Part shown: one piece after another, positions 38,249 to 46,304 of the stretch
Layout of the letters: every line of letters starts with the position of its first letter
Position numbering within the stretch: the first letter of the stretch is position 1
NCBI GenBank assembly: GCA_016703665.1
Contig: JADJBS010000001.1
Coordinates: forward strand, 186,001-250,000
Direction of reading: 5' to 3'
Length of the DNA stretch: 64,000 nt
From: Candidatus Defluviibacillus avedoerensis
GTDB taxonomy: Bacteria; Pseudomonadota; Gammaproteobacteria; Burkholderiales; Burkholderiaceae_C
The notes under the pieces: generated by a model
What the model saw: only the letters and a program-made list of their open reading frames with translations
Told to the model about the DNA's origin: nothing
The model's database searches: none
Translations under genes and position numbers: made by a program

Positions 38249-38755
38249 ATGACGCAAAAAATCCTCTCCACACTCTTCGCCCAAAAGTCCTGGACCAACC
38301 GCGAACTGTTTGATGCTGTGGCCTCAGTCACCGATGAAGATCACGCAGCCGCCCGAGAAACAGCGACCCGCACGCTGAACCACATTTACATCGTCGACCA
38401 GATTTTTCGTGCGCACCTGACGGGTGAGAAGCACGGCTACACCGCCACCAATACCCCTGAGACGCCTGACCTGGGTGAACTGCACTTCGCTGTGGCTGAA
38501 ACCGATGGCTGGTTCGAGAAATATGTGGCGACGGTCAGCGACGCAACCCTGGCCGAGAAGATTTCATTCCAGTTCACCGATGGCGACAGCGGCACCATGA
38601 CGCGTGAGGAAATGCTGTTCCATGTGCTCAGCCACGGCAGCTATCACCGGGGCAATGTGGGTCAGGTGCTGAAGGGCATGTCAGTTGCGCCACCGCGCGA
38701 TTTGCTGACCAAGTTCTTGCATGTGCAGGAGCCCGCGCGCAGGCAACTTGGCTGA
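38249..38755 (+). CDS. DinB-family protein
   Basis: A 168-residue four-helix-bundle protein with the three metal-binding histidines of DinB/DUF664: TLNHIYIVDQIF, then FHVLSHGSYHRGNVGQ. DinB-like proteins include thiol-dependent S-transferases; the substrate is unknown. It starts 25 bases after the TetR gene on the same strand and converges on hsdM 15 bases further on. Confidence 0.85.
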   Translation: MTQKILSTLFAQKSWTNRELFDAVASVTDEDHAAARETATRTLNHIYIVDQIFRAHLTGEKHGYTATNTPETPDLGELHFAVAETDGWFEKYVATVSDATLAEKISFQFTDGDSGTMTREEMLFHVLSHGSYHRGNVGQVLKGMSVAPPRDLLTKFLHVQEPARRQLG

Positions 38756-38769
38756 CAAGGCCGCCTGTT

Positions 38770-40253
38770 TCAAGTTTGCAGGTCCGCCGCTATCAATCGG
38801 AACTGCTCCAGCGCAGCTTCCAGGTCTTCGACAATCTCCAGGGCAATCACGCCCGGCGCGGGCAGGTTGTCGCTGTCAGCCAAAGAATCGTCCTTCAGCC
38901 AGAAGATGTCCAGGCTGGTTTTGTCCCGCGCCACCAGCTCGTCATAGCTGTAAGCGCGCCAGCGGCCCTCTGGCTTGTCTGCTGACCAGGTGGCTTGCCG
39001 CTGGTGGCGGTTGCCCGACTGGTACAGGTCCACAAATTCATTCAAATCCGCACGCGTCAGCGGGCTGGTCTTGAGCGTGAAGTGCTTGTTGGTGCGCAGG
39101 TCGTAAATCCACAGCTGCTTGGTCCACGGCGTTTCACTGGCGCCCTTTTTCTCGAAGAACAGCACGTTCGCCTTCACGCCCTGGGCATAGAACAGACCCG
39201 TGGGCAAGACGCAGCAGCGTGTGCACATCGCACTCGTGCAGCTTCTTGCGTATGGTTTCGCCCGCGCCGCCTTCAAACAGCACGTTGTCGGGCAACACCA
39301 CGGCCGCGCGGCCATGGGTGGCCAGCAGGGTCTTGATGTGCTGCACAAAGTTGAGCTGCTTGTTGCTGGTGGTGGCCCAGAAGTCGTCGCGCTCGATGGT
39401 GTCTTTCTCGGTGCTGGTGCGGCCGTCTTCGCCCACGATGACGGTGCTGCTCTTCTTGCCAAACGGCGGGTTGGCCAGCACCACCTCAAAGCGCTCGCCG
39501 GGGTCGGCGGCCAGTGCGTCGCCCACCACCACGGGCACCTGCTTTTCAGAGCCAATGCCGTGCAGCATCATGTTCATGGCGCACACGCGCGCCGTGCCCT
39601 GCACCAGCTCGTAGCCGGTAAAGGCTTTTTCTTTCAGGTGCTTGAGCTGCTCGCGCGTCAGGCTCTTGTTGTGGGCTGGTGATGTAGTTGTGCGCGGTGA
39701 ACAAAAAGCCGCCTGTACCGCAGGCCGGGTCGCAAATGCGCTCACCCGGCTGCGGTGCAATGCAGTCCACCATGGCCTGAATCAGCGCACGCGGCGTGAA
39801 GTATTGGCCCGCGCCGCTCTTGGTGTCTTGCGCGTTTTTCTCCAGCAGGCCCTCGTAGGCATCGCCCTTCACGTCCGCCCCCAGAATAGTCCAGGTTTCG
39901 GCATCGATCAAATCGACAATCACACGTCGCAGCTTGGCCGGGTCTTGAAACTTGTTTTGTGCCTTGCCAAAGATCAGGCCCAGGGTGCCTTTCTCTTGCC
40001 CCAGCTTTTCCAGCAGGTGGCGGTAGTGGTCAAACAGTTCGTCGCCATCCCGCGCCAGCAGCGTGGGCCAGGCGTAGGCGGCGGGCACGATGCTGGCCTG
40101 GTTGTAGGGCGGCGCGCTGCGCTCGTCGGCCATCTTGAGGAACAGCAGGTAGGTGAGCTGCTCCACATAGTCGCCATAGCTCATGCCGTCGTCGCGCAGC
40201 ACGTTGCAGTAGTTCCAGAGCTTCTGGACGAGGGAGTTGGTGGTGGTGTTCAT
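38770..40253 (-). CDS. hsdM: Type I restriction-modification methyltransferase subunit HsdM (two frameshifts)
   Basis: N6-adenine methyltransferase subunit, 493 residues after removing two bases. Start MNTTTNSLVQKLWNYCN at 40253; an N-terminal helical domain (DDGMSYGDYVEQLTYLLFLK), then SAM site DPACGTGGFLF and catalytic NPPF in VVLANPPFGKKSS. Shifts lie near 39670-39678 and 39206-39211, both after which conserved text continues (TREQLKHLKEKAFTGYELV; LPTGLFYAQGVKANVLFFEK). It is about 8 kb from hsdS and hsdR, with the island cargo between, all on the same strand. A divergent antitoxin gene starts 51 bases upstream. Confidence 0.87.
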
Positions 40254-40304
40254 ATGCTTGTTTTTATGGTGCACCCAAGACGTGCCAAAGGTACAATTGT
40301 GACC

Positions 40305-40505
40305 ATGAAACTGGCCCTCTCCAACCGCCACTTGCAAGACAAGACCAAAGCCAAAGCTGGCTTGATCGCGTCTGCAAGAACGTCGTCTGGTGTGGAGGGT
40401 ATACGCCAGGCTTTTGAGCGGGCCGTACAAGACAGCAGCGCTTCCGACTCACAGGCGTTTGTCATGCGTTGGAAGCAGCGTTCAGCTTCCAAGTCCGCGC
40501 AATAG
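40305..40505 (+). CDS. Fic antitoxin-like small protein, copy 1
   Basis: A 66-residue protein carrying TSSGVEGIRQAF: Ser27-xxx-Glu31-Gly32 is the SxxxE(G/N) inhibitory helix motif of class I Fic antitoxins (VbhA type), which blocks ATP binding in the Fic active site. The gene is convergent with fic copy 1 and overlaps its 3' end by 44 bases (40462-40505). Copy 2 at 44498 has the same motif, overlap length and orientation, so the frame is very likely coding. The start ATG at 40305 is close behind the divergent hsdM start. Confidence 0.75.
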   Translation: MKLALSNRHLQDKTKAKAGLIASARTSSGVEGIRQAFERAVQDSSASDSQAFVMRWKQRSASKSAQ

Positions 40506-41118
40506 CTTTTTCAAATAGTCTTGTCAGAGGCGCATAGTCCCTTGCCAATGCCGCGTGAATGCTGGCAATGTAGTTTTGCTTGTTCCGCCCGTCCAATGCT
40601 GCAAAGTCAAGCGGCGGCAACCCTGCCTGCAATCCCATGAGCAATGCCAGCAGACGCGCAACGCGCCCGTTGCCGTCTCTGAAGGGGTGAATCAGAATCA
40701 ACTCTGCGTGCACCACTGCCAATGCATGTGCCACTGCCTCGTAACTGGCCGGCACGCAAGGCGTGAAATCTGCCAATGGCCCGCGCTCCAGCTCCGCCAT
40801 CAGGCGTTGAATGAGAGGCGCATGCGCAAACTGGAATCCGCCCTTGCCCATATTGACAGACCGAAAGTCGCCAGCCCAGGGGTAAATTGGCCCCAACCAC
40901 AATCGGTGCAGGTCGCAAATATCCGCTGCGATAAAGCGCTGGTCGTCAGCATAGAGCTCGACAGCTTCTTGCTGCGCGATCAGAAGCGCCTCAGATTCCG
41001 CTTGCTGCATGTCACCGACTCGGCATATCCCCAACAAGTTGCGCAGCACCCGGTGCCGTGAGCCAGGCTCGTGCTCAGCTTGCGGACCGGCTGCGTCGTA
41101 GCGGGTCCGATTAGCCAT
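40462..41118 (-). CDS. Fic/DOC-family protein (Fic toxin), copy 1
   Basis: A 218-residue Fic protein. The catalytic motif HPFRDGNGRVAR spans about residues 144-155, with the flap region PWAGDFRSVNMGKGGFQFAH near 80-100. An intact HxFxDGNGR motif predicts transfer of AMP or another nucleotide to a protein target. No inhibitory SxxxEG segment occurs in the toxin itself, so inhibition should come from the convergent small protein. The start MANRTRYDAA at 41118 overlaps the end of the winged-helix gene upstream by eight bases. Confidence 0.87.
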   Translation of the reverse strand: MANRTRYDAAGPQAEHEPGSRHRVLRNLLGICRVGDMQQAESEALLIAQQEAVELYADDQRFIAADICDLHRLWLGPIYPWAGDFRSVNMGKGGFQFAHAPLIQRLMAELERGPLADFTPCVPASYEAVAHALAVVHAELILIHPFRDGNGRVARLLALLMGLQAGLPPLDFAALDGRNKQNYIASIHAALARDYAPLTRLFEKAIARTWKLNAASNA

Positions 41119-41784
41119 ACATAGGACCCTTGACTGGCCGGGGCGCACCCGGGTCAATCAGCGCTTGCAGCCGCTCCAGTGCCATGCCGCGCTCGCGCGC
41201 TTTGCCCACCCGCAGTGCGTCAAACAGGGCCAGCATTTCGTACAGCTTGGCATCCTGCATGGCCGCAAAGGGCACAGACGGGTGCAGTGGCTCTACACCC
41301 ACACCGCGCGCCGAGCCATTGGGGTGCGGCCAAACAAAGTCGGTGCTGCCTGGCGCAAACACCCCTGCAAAGGCAGGTGCACTATGGCTGGTAGGCACGC
41401 CCACTACCAGTGGTAGCCGCACACCGGGGAAGGCATATTTGGCCCCGTAGCGCAAACTCGGCCAGGTTGTGGGAATGGGGCGCGCCGGGTTATCGGCCAC
41501 GGCCTCGTTGGCATCGCCGCGCGGCGCACACGCTTGCGCGTAACACGGTAGATGCCTTGCGGTTCTTGCACTGATGGGGCTGTGTCGGAACCGCCAGCAT
41601 CCGGCAGCGAAACCGCTGGCCGGTTTTGCAAAAGCAACCCAGCTTCCAGCCCCCGCTTTACTGCTCCATGCGCTTCGGACACGCTAATGCCCAACTCCTG
41701 CGCCAGCCGCGCATACGTCCAGCGCTGCTCGCCCCAAGCCACGAGCTTGAGGGCTACCAGGAAGTCTTGGGGTTTGAGCTGCAT
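41111..41784 (-). CDS. Winged-helix DNA-binding protein, upstream of fic copy 1 (one frameshift)
   Basis: About 224 residues. The N-terminal HTH is MQLKPQDFLVALKLVAWGEQ, then RWTYARLAQELGISVSEAHG; a longer C-terminal part (GAKYAFPGVRLPLVVGVPTS, HPNGSARGVGVEPLHPSV) is found in Burkholderiales homologues. One missing base near 41514-41525 breaks the frame. It is transcribed just ahead of fic. Its own start codon lies inside a 43-base palindrome, so autoregulation is likely. Unknown target otherwise. Confidence 0.7.
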
Positions 41785-41825
41785 TTACATTCAATATTCG
41801 TGAATCGCGAATATTGAATGTAAAT
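41783..41825. promoter_or_regulatory. 43-base perfect inverted repeat covering the winged-helix start codon
   Basis: The 18-base arm at 41783-41800 (ATTTACATTCAATATTCG) is matched exactly in reverse complement at 41808-41825, with a 7-base centre. The start codon of the winged-helix gene sits in the left arm (41782-41784), so the repeat covers the translation start and the bases just before it. Likely an operator, or a translation-blocking hairpin. Confidence 0.8.
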
Positions 41826-41850
41826 GAATTGCCAGGCAAAGGCAAGTTAA

Positions 41851-41937
41851 GAATGAAATTGGCCACTAGCCCTCGTGGATACTGCGTAAGCAGCTATCAA
41901 AACAGAAGCAAACTTGAAATCGCAAATTGCGACATCA
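41851..41937 (-). repeat. Island repeat, copy A (87 bp)
   Basis: Matches copy C (44080-44166) at 76 of 87 positions by eye and shares the core CAGCTATCAAAACAGAAGC with copy B. It has two small stems: CTGC-GTAA-GCAG and TCGCAA-A-TTGCGA. It lies directly downstream (minus strand) of the NYN-type gene. Confidence 0.8.
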
Positions 41938-41951
41938 ACCGGCTAACGCAG

Positions 41952-42793
41952 CTACTTGCGACCGTAAACCACCTCGTCCCCGATGAACCACACAGAGCCC
42001 GCTGCCTCCAGCTTGGCCACCATGGCGTCTATTTGTTCCGCGGTGCTGCCTTTTGCCCAGTAGCGCGCCCATGCCGCAAAAACGGCTTCACCTTGTGTGG
42101 CGCTTTGCTGCCCATCTTGATAAAGCCTTGCTGAATTCTGGCCAGTAATTTGGCCTCGGGGGTTACTTGGGGCGCGAGCGCGGGCTTGGATGGTTTGGCA
42201 GGTTGTGCTGTTTTGGCTGGTTTTGGCACAACGGTTTTTTTTGCTGCCGCCTTTTTTGCAACAGGCGCCTTATTGGCTGCGGGTGCTTTTTTCACAACTG
42301 CCCCTTTGGCGGGCACTGCGGGCTTGGGGGCCACTTGCTTGGTCGCCCCCTTCTTTGCCACGGTTTTCGTGGCTACCGCCTTCTTGGCTGGCACCGCTAC
42401 GACTGTTGTCTCAGCGGATTTCACCGGGGCAGCCTTCTTTGCAGCAGGTACCTTGTAGCCAACGCGCCGGGCGTTGAACTTGAGCATGCGGGCATGCGCC
42501 AGCATGGGGTCGTAGCCGCGGTCGTTGGCCACCACCACCAGCTGGGCGTCAGGGTGCTTGGCCGCCACGTAGCCCAGGTAGAACGCGATATGGAAGTCCA
42601 GCGCATTGGACCCCTTGCCGGAACTTGGCACCAGCGTCACCCGTTCATTGCTGCCAGCGAAGGCCTGCGCCTGTTTGGCCTGGTGCGGACCATAGAACAA
42701 CCACACATCGGTAAACCCCGGCGCAAGCTTGGCCAGCGCATCCAGAGACGGCTGGACGTTTTCATAGTCCACCAACGCGTGCAGCTCTTTCAT
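41952..42793 (-). CDS. NYN/PIN-type nuclease-like protein with lysine-alanine-rich segment (one frameshift)
   Basis: About 280 residues. The N-terminal domain (about 1-115) has HALVDYENVQPSLDAL, GKGSNALDFHIAFYLGYV and LVVVANDRGYDPMLAHA: the acidic residues expected of a PIN-like/NYN ribonuclease. Residues about 115-205 are an histone-H1-like AKKAA/PAKKA low-complexity stretch. A C-terminal segment follows and ends IGDEVVYGRK after a missing base near 42074-42080 is restored. The H1-like tail should bind nucleic acid. The protein may be an RNA- or DNA-associated nuclease; I know of no proven function. Confidence 0.65.
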
Positions 42794-42809
42794 GCTCTTC
42801 CTCCCAGAA

Positions 42810-42898
42810 GAAATTGGGCTCCTAGCCCCCCGTATTTATTGCGTCACCAGCTATCAAAACAGAAGCAAAGTCACTCTCGCAAGATCGGCACTTGCGAC
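42810..42898 (-). repeat. Island repeat, copy B
   Basis: A more divergent copy with the shared core at 42848-42869 and the stem TCGCAAG/CTTGCGA (42877-42883 with 42891-42897, 7-base loop). Its right part overlaps the stop end of the RES gene. Confidence 0.65.
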
Positions 42899-43464
42899 CC
42901 GCGCGCTGCCAACACCACCGCTTTGTGCAGCAGCCCTGTGCCTGTCTGCACAAGATCAACGGCAGCCACCTTCTTGGTGCGCTCCATACCCTCGCCAAAC
43001 AGGCACACGCAGCTGTGGCTGGAGTGCTGTGCCGACGCGTACAGCACGCCGTGCAGCCCTTGTTGCCTGCATGCGCGAGCAAATGCTTAGCTCGTCTCGT
43101 AGCGCATGGACTGCAATACCGGGTAGTGCGCCTCAGCCCGCGCAAGTCCACCAGCCGCAGCGATGCTTGGGTTTCAAAAGTCATCAATGCGCGCTGCTCT
43201 ATGCGGCTGAAATGGCAGCTGCGCACCTCGCGGCGAAACAGGCTTTCGTAAAGCGCCGTTTCCGGGCTGTCGGCCAAATAGGCCGTGGCCTCATCGGCCA
43301 GATCAAAACGCCCGGCCAGCCCGCCGGGCGGCGCCAGCACCAGCCTTTGTGCCGCACGCTGTCTTTGCGGGCGGTTTGCGTTGCACCCGGTGCCAGACCT
43401 GGTGCGCGGGAACTTCGAGGATTGGCGGCGTATGGCCCAGTAGTGAAGGTGTTTTGAAATTCAT
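42871..43464 (-). pseudogene. RES-domain toxin, frameshifted with an in-frame stop
   Basis: The RES fold (NAD-consuming toxin of RES/Xre systems) is seen as HQVWHRVQRK near the start, then AGRFDLADEATAYLADSPETALYESLFRREV with the catalytic Glu region and RALMTFETQASLRLVDLRGL. Further text, LHGVLYASAQHSSHSCVCLFG, follows after shifts. Three indels and a TAA codon (after SMRYETS) interrupt it, so it may be truly inactive. The antitoxin gene starts the pair just upstream. Confidence 0.65.
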
Positions 43465-43473
43465 GGGATGAGG

Positions 43474-43944
43474 TCAATGTGCCTCAGCCGTTGCCAGTGC
43501 CACGATGCGGTCCAGCGGGGTGCCCTGCTCCAGCGCGGCGCGGGGCGTCTGGCCGTCCAGCGCCGTGGCGGGAGACTCCAGAAACGCCAGCAGCTGCCAG
43601 CCATCGGGCGTGCCCAGCTGCTTGGCCACCGGCTGCAGCGCGGGCCAGATGGCGGGCTCAAACTGCCAGCGCGGCAGCTTAAAACCACGGCGCAAATGCG
43701 CAACGCCAATGCAACGACCAGACTTGATCCAGGCGTTAATGGTCACCCGCGTGGTGCCTGCCAGCGTGGCGGCTTCGTCGGTGGTGATCATGTCGGCAGC
43801 GTCCAAGCGCTCGCGGCGGTACTGCGCGCCAGAGCGCAGCACGGCCGCTGTTTGCGCGGCGGTGGCATAAGGGCTGGCATTGGCGTCATGGCGCGGCTGG
43901 GTGGATTCAGGGACAAACGGTGAGGTGAGGGTAAAAGTGTTCAT
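43474..43944 (-). CDS. Xre/MbcA/ParS-type antitoxin of the RES toxin
   Basis: A 156-residue protein with an HTH segment (MITTDEAATLAGTTRVTINAWIKSG) and a C-terminal DUF2384-like toxin-binding part (QLLAFLESPATALDGQTPRA). It starts MNTFTLTSPF at 43944, and lies 9 bases before the RES gene. The HTH should repress the operon. The partner RES gene looks broken, so the antitoxin may persist alone. Confidence 0.78.
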   Translation of the reverse strand: MNTFTLTSPFVPESTQPRHDANASPYATAAQTAAVLRSGAQYRRERLDAADMITTDEAATLAGTTRVTINAWIKSGRCIGVAHLRRGFKLPRWQFEPAIWPALQPVAKQLGTPDGWQLLAFLESPATALDGQTPRAALEQGTPLDRIVALATAEAH

Positions 43945-44079
43945 GCGTGGTTCCTGATCTGCGCACCAAGCCAAGAGCAGCTGTGCGAGTTCAGGCTGAA
44001 TTCTAGATCACTTGGATTATTTTGGATAGTTCGTTAAGTTAGGAAATATGCAATAACCCAACCAAATGCTCTGAATTGG

Positions 44080-44166
44080 GAATGAAATCGGCACCTAGAC
44101 CCCGTGGATACTGCGTAAGCAGCTATCAAAACAGAAGCAAACTTGGGGTCACAGATTGCGACTTCA
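44080..44166 (-). repeat. Island repeat, copy C (87 bp)
   Basis: About 87 percent identical to copy A, with the CTGC-GTAA-GCAG stem conserved but the TCGCAA/TTGCGA stem damaged. It lies directly next to the GIY-YIG gene fossil. The 135 bases before it (43945-44079) hold only the Xre upstream region. Confidence 0.8.
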
Positions 44167-44169
44167 AAC

Positions 44170-44326
44170 GGCCGTGGTGGTGGTAAAGCCGATGGCGCGG
44201 GTCCAGCAGCAGGAACGCCCCTGTCTGCGCCAGCTCGGGCCGGGCCTTGACCTGCGGCAACAGCGCACGCGGGAACACCAGCGCCTTGCCGATCCAATTG
44301 GACTTGTCGGCGATGCGCAGGGCAAG
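44170..44326 (-). pseudogene. Fossil of the GIY-YIG-DUF4357 gene
   Basis: On the minus strand the text RIADKSNWIGKALVFPRAL, PQVKARPELAQTGAFLLLDP matches residues about 19-60 of the full gene at 45380-46250 (RIVDKSNWIGKALVFPRAL). It then jumps to the bases encoding RAIGFTTTTA with about 120 bases missing, and ends there at repeat C. It is a truncated, internally deleted duplicate. Confidence 0.75.
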
Positions 44327-44332
44327 ATCAAA

Positions 44333-44363
44333 TGAGGGGAGTCACCACCGGATTGAGGGGAGT
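44333..44363. repeat. Paired TGAGGGGAGT direct repeats
   Basis: TGAGGGGAGT occurs at 44333-44342 and 44354-44363, 21 bases apart (two helical turns), about 140 bases upstream of the antitoxin copy 2 start. Possibly a protein-binding site. The rest of 44327-44497 is AT-rich and shows no gene. Confidence 0.45.
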
Positions 44364-44497
44364 TCTTTGATTACCCTATTGATAGTTTCAAAGGTTTTGT
44401 TAGCCAAACACAGAACAAAATCAATAGAAAATCATTTGAATCAACTTCATAGCGCACCGCACTTCCGCACCCCATTCATGCGTAGTACCATCACTCC

Positions 44498-44701
44498 ATG
44501 ACCCTCAAAGAATCCAACCCGTACCTGCGTAGCCGCACCGTGGCTGCACGCAAGGCTGCGCTTCGGATCTCTGCCAAAACGTCATCTGCAGTTGAAGGTA
44601 TTCGCGCGCCATTTGCGACTGACTCCAACACCAAAGCACCCACCACCCGGGAAAGATTCACCGCGTATTGGCAGCAGCGCGCTGCTTCGAGCGCGCGATA
44701 A
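44498..44701 (+). CDS. Fic antitoxin-like small protein, copy 2
   Basis: A 67-residue paralogue of the protein at 40305-40505. KTSSAVEGIRAPF gives Ser29-xxx-Glu33-Gly34, the Fic-inhibition motif. It overlaps the 3' end of fic copy 2 by 44 bases (44658-44701), the same value as in copy 1. The upstream AT-rich region (44360-44497) probably holds its promoter. Confidence 0.75.
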   Translation: MTLKESNPYLRSRTVAARKAALRISAKTSSAVEGIRAPFATDSNTKAPTTRERFTAYWQQRAASSAR

Positions 44702-45311
44702 TTTTTTCGAACACGGCCGCCAAGGGCCGATAGTCCCGCCCCATGGCGGCATGGATTCCACCAATGTAGATGCGCCGCCCCCGACCCAGCATGGGGCTGA
44801 AATCCAACGGCGGCAGGCCCGCTTGTAAGGCCATCAACAAAGCCAGCAAACGCGCCAAACGCCCATTACCTTCGCGAAATGGATGCACCAGGATCAGCTC
44901 CGCATGCACCTCCGCCAAGGCCAACGCCAGCGCCGCGCCATCCGCAAAGTGGCATGGAGTGTATTTTTTGAGCGCTCCCCGCTCTAGCTCCGCCATCAGC
45001 CCCGGAATCAGACGTGCGTGCGCAAACTGAAAACCGCCCTTACCAATATCTACCGACCGGTATTCACCCGCCCACGGGTAGATGGGGCCGAGCCACAAAG
45101 CGTGCAGATCGCAAATGTGCTGGGCCGTAAACCGATGATCGACATCAAACCGGTCCAGCGCCAGGTCTTGCGCAATTTCCAACGCCTGTGACTCCGCCAG
45201 ATTCATGTCGCGCACACGGTTGATGCCGAGCAGATTGCGCAGCACACGCCCACTGGAGCCGGATTCGAACTCGACCTCTAGACCTGTTGCCCGATAGCGA
45301 TTTGTGCTCAT
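44658..45311 (-). CDS. Fic/DOC-family protein (Fic toxin), copy 2
   Basis: A 217-residue protein clearly paralogous to copy 1 (shared LRNLLGI, LWLGPIYPWAG and GKGGFQFAHA). The catalytic motif is HPFREGNGRLAR near 143-154, with Glu replacing Asp in the HxFxDGN form, an accepted variant. The start MSTNRYRATG at 45311 is used (45329 is possible). The DUF4357 gene lies 68 bases upstream on the same strand. Confidence 0.86.
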   Translation of the reverse strand: MSTNRYRATGLEVEFESGSSGRVLRNLLGINRVRDMNLAESQALEIAQDLALDRFDVDHRFTAQHICDLHALWLGPIYPWAGEYRSVDIGKGGFQFAHARLIPGLMAELERGALKKYTPCHFADGAALALALAEVHAELILVHPFREGNGRLARLLALLMALQAGLPPLDFSPMLGRGRRIYIGGIHAAMGRDYRPLAAVFEKIIARSKQRAAANTR

Positions 45312-45379
45312 AAGTTCGATGGTACTCAACCGGCTTGCCAGCGGCCCGTACGTTCAAACATCGTCAATTGTGGCGAAAC

Positions 45380-46250
45380 TCACGCATTTGCCTCCGCCTC
45401 CTGAATCTCCTTCAGCATGCGCCCGTCCGCCGCCTTCCACTCCACCCGCCCATTGGCGCTGCGGCCCAGCACCACGGCTGCTGCCGTGCTGGGGGCGCTG
45501 AAGGTGTAGTCCTGCGTGAACTGGAAGAGGGCGCCCTGCATGGCCAGCACGCCATTGCTGATCAGCTCCTGGCGCAGGTCGAACATGCCGCGCACGTGTT
45601 GCGCCATAGAAGGTGCTGAATCCACCACCGCCTGCGAACCCGCCCGCACAACAAAGCCCTGGCTGGCCTCGTAGCCCGTGGCCTGCACGCCCTTGCCCTT
45701 GCAGGTGAGCACCGGGCCGGCCTTGGCGGCGGGGGCTTTGGGCGCTTGCTCAAACGCATGCACACCCAGCACCGGCAGCATGCCCAGCATGTGGCCCAAA
45801 AAGAACTCCATGTCGGCCCGGTCGGCCTCGCTCAGGGACGGCTCGGCGGGCTGGTTGGCGTTGTCCAGTGGCATGCGCTTGGCGGCGCGAGCCAAGGCGA
45901 TGAGGCGCGACTCCAGAAACTGCACATGCGCCTTGTTGAGCTGCCCGGCCGTGGTGGTGGTGAAGCCGATGGCGCGGGTCCAGAAATCCTTTTGCGCATA
46001 GTGGCTCTCCAGCCGGGGGCGGATGGGGTCGCCCTCGCCCACGTAGAGCATGTCGCCCTCACCGTCCGGGCGCGGCCCCAACAGCAGGTACACCCCGGTC
46101 TGCGCCAACTCCGGGCCGGACCTTGACCTGCGGCAGTAGCGCACGCGGGAACACCAGGGCCTTGCCGATCCAGTTGGACTTGTCGACGATGCGCAGGCCG
46201 TCGGGGTCGCCGTCGGCGACGAAGATGCGAAGGGAGAAAGGGGTGGACAT
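45380..46250 (-). CDS. GIY-YIG nuclease with C-terminal DUF4357 (one frameshift)
   Basis: 289 residues after removing one base near 46111-46112. The N-terminal part has MSTPFSLRIFVADGDPDGLR and the GIY-YIG pair TGVYLLLG and MLYVGEGD followed by RPRLESHY; HVQFLESRLIALA holds a conserved Glu. The C-terminal half, from VLTCKGKGVQATGYEASQG, is DUF4357, often attached to such nucleases near type I restriction genes. A truncated copy occurs at 44170-44326. A DNA-cutting defence or repair role is plausible, unproven. Confidence 0.75.
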
Positions 46251-46304
46251 CTGCTGCAGATCTACAAATAAGCGGTGGCGTTAAAAGGAACCATCCAAGC
46301 GCAG

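Noticed and set aside
41851..44166. Integron attC sites
   Set aside because: The repeats lack the GTTRRRY/RYYYAAC core sites and no integrase is in the window.
41851..44166. CRISPR array
   Set aside because: Three unevenly spaced copies separated by genes, no regular spacers and no cas genes.
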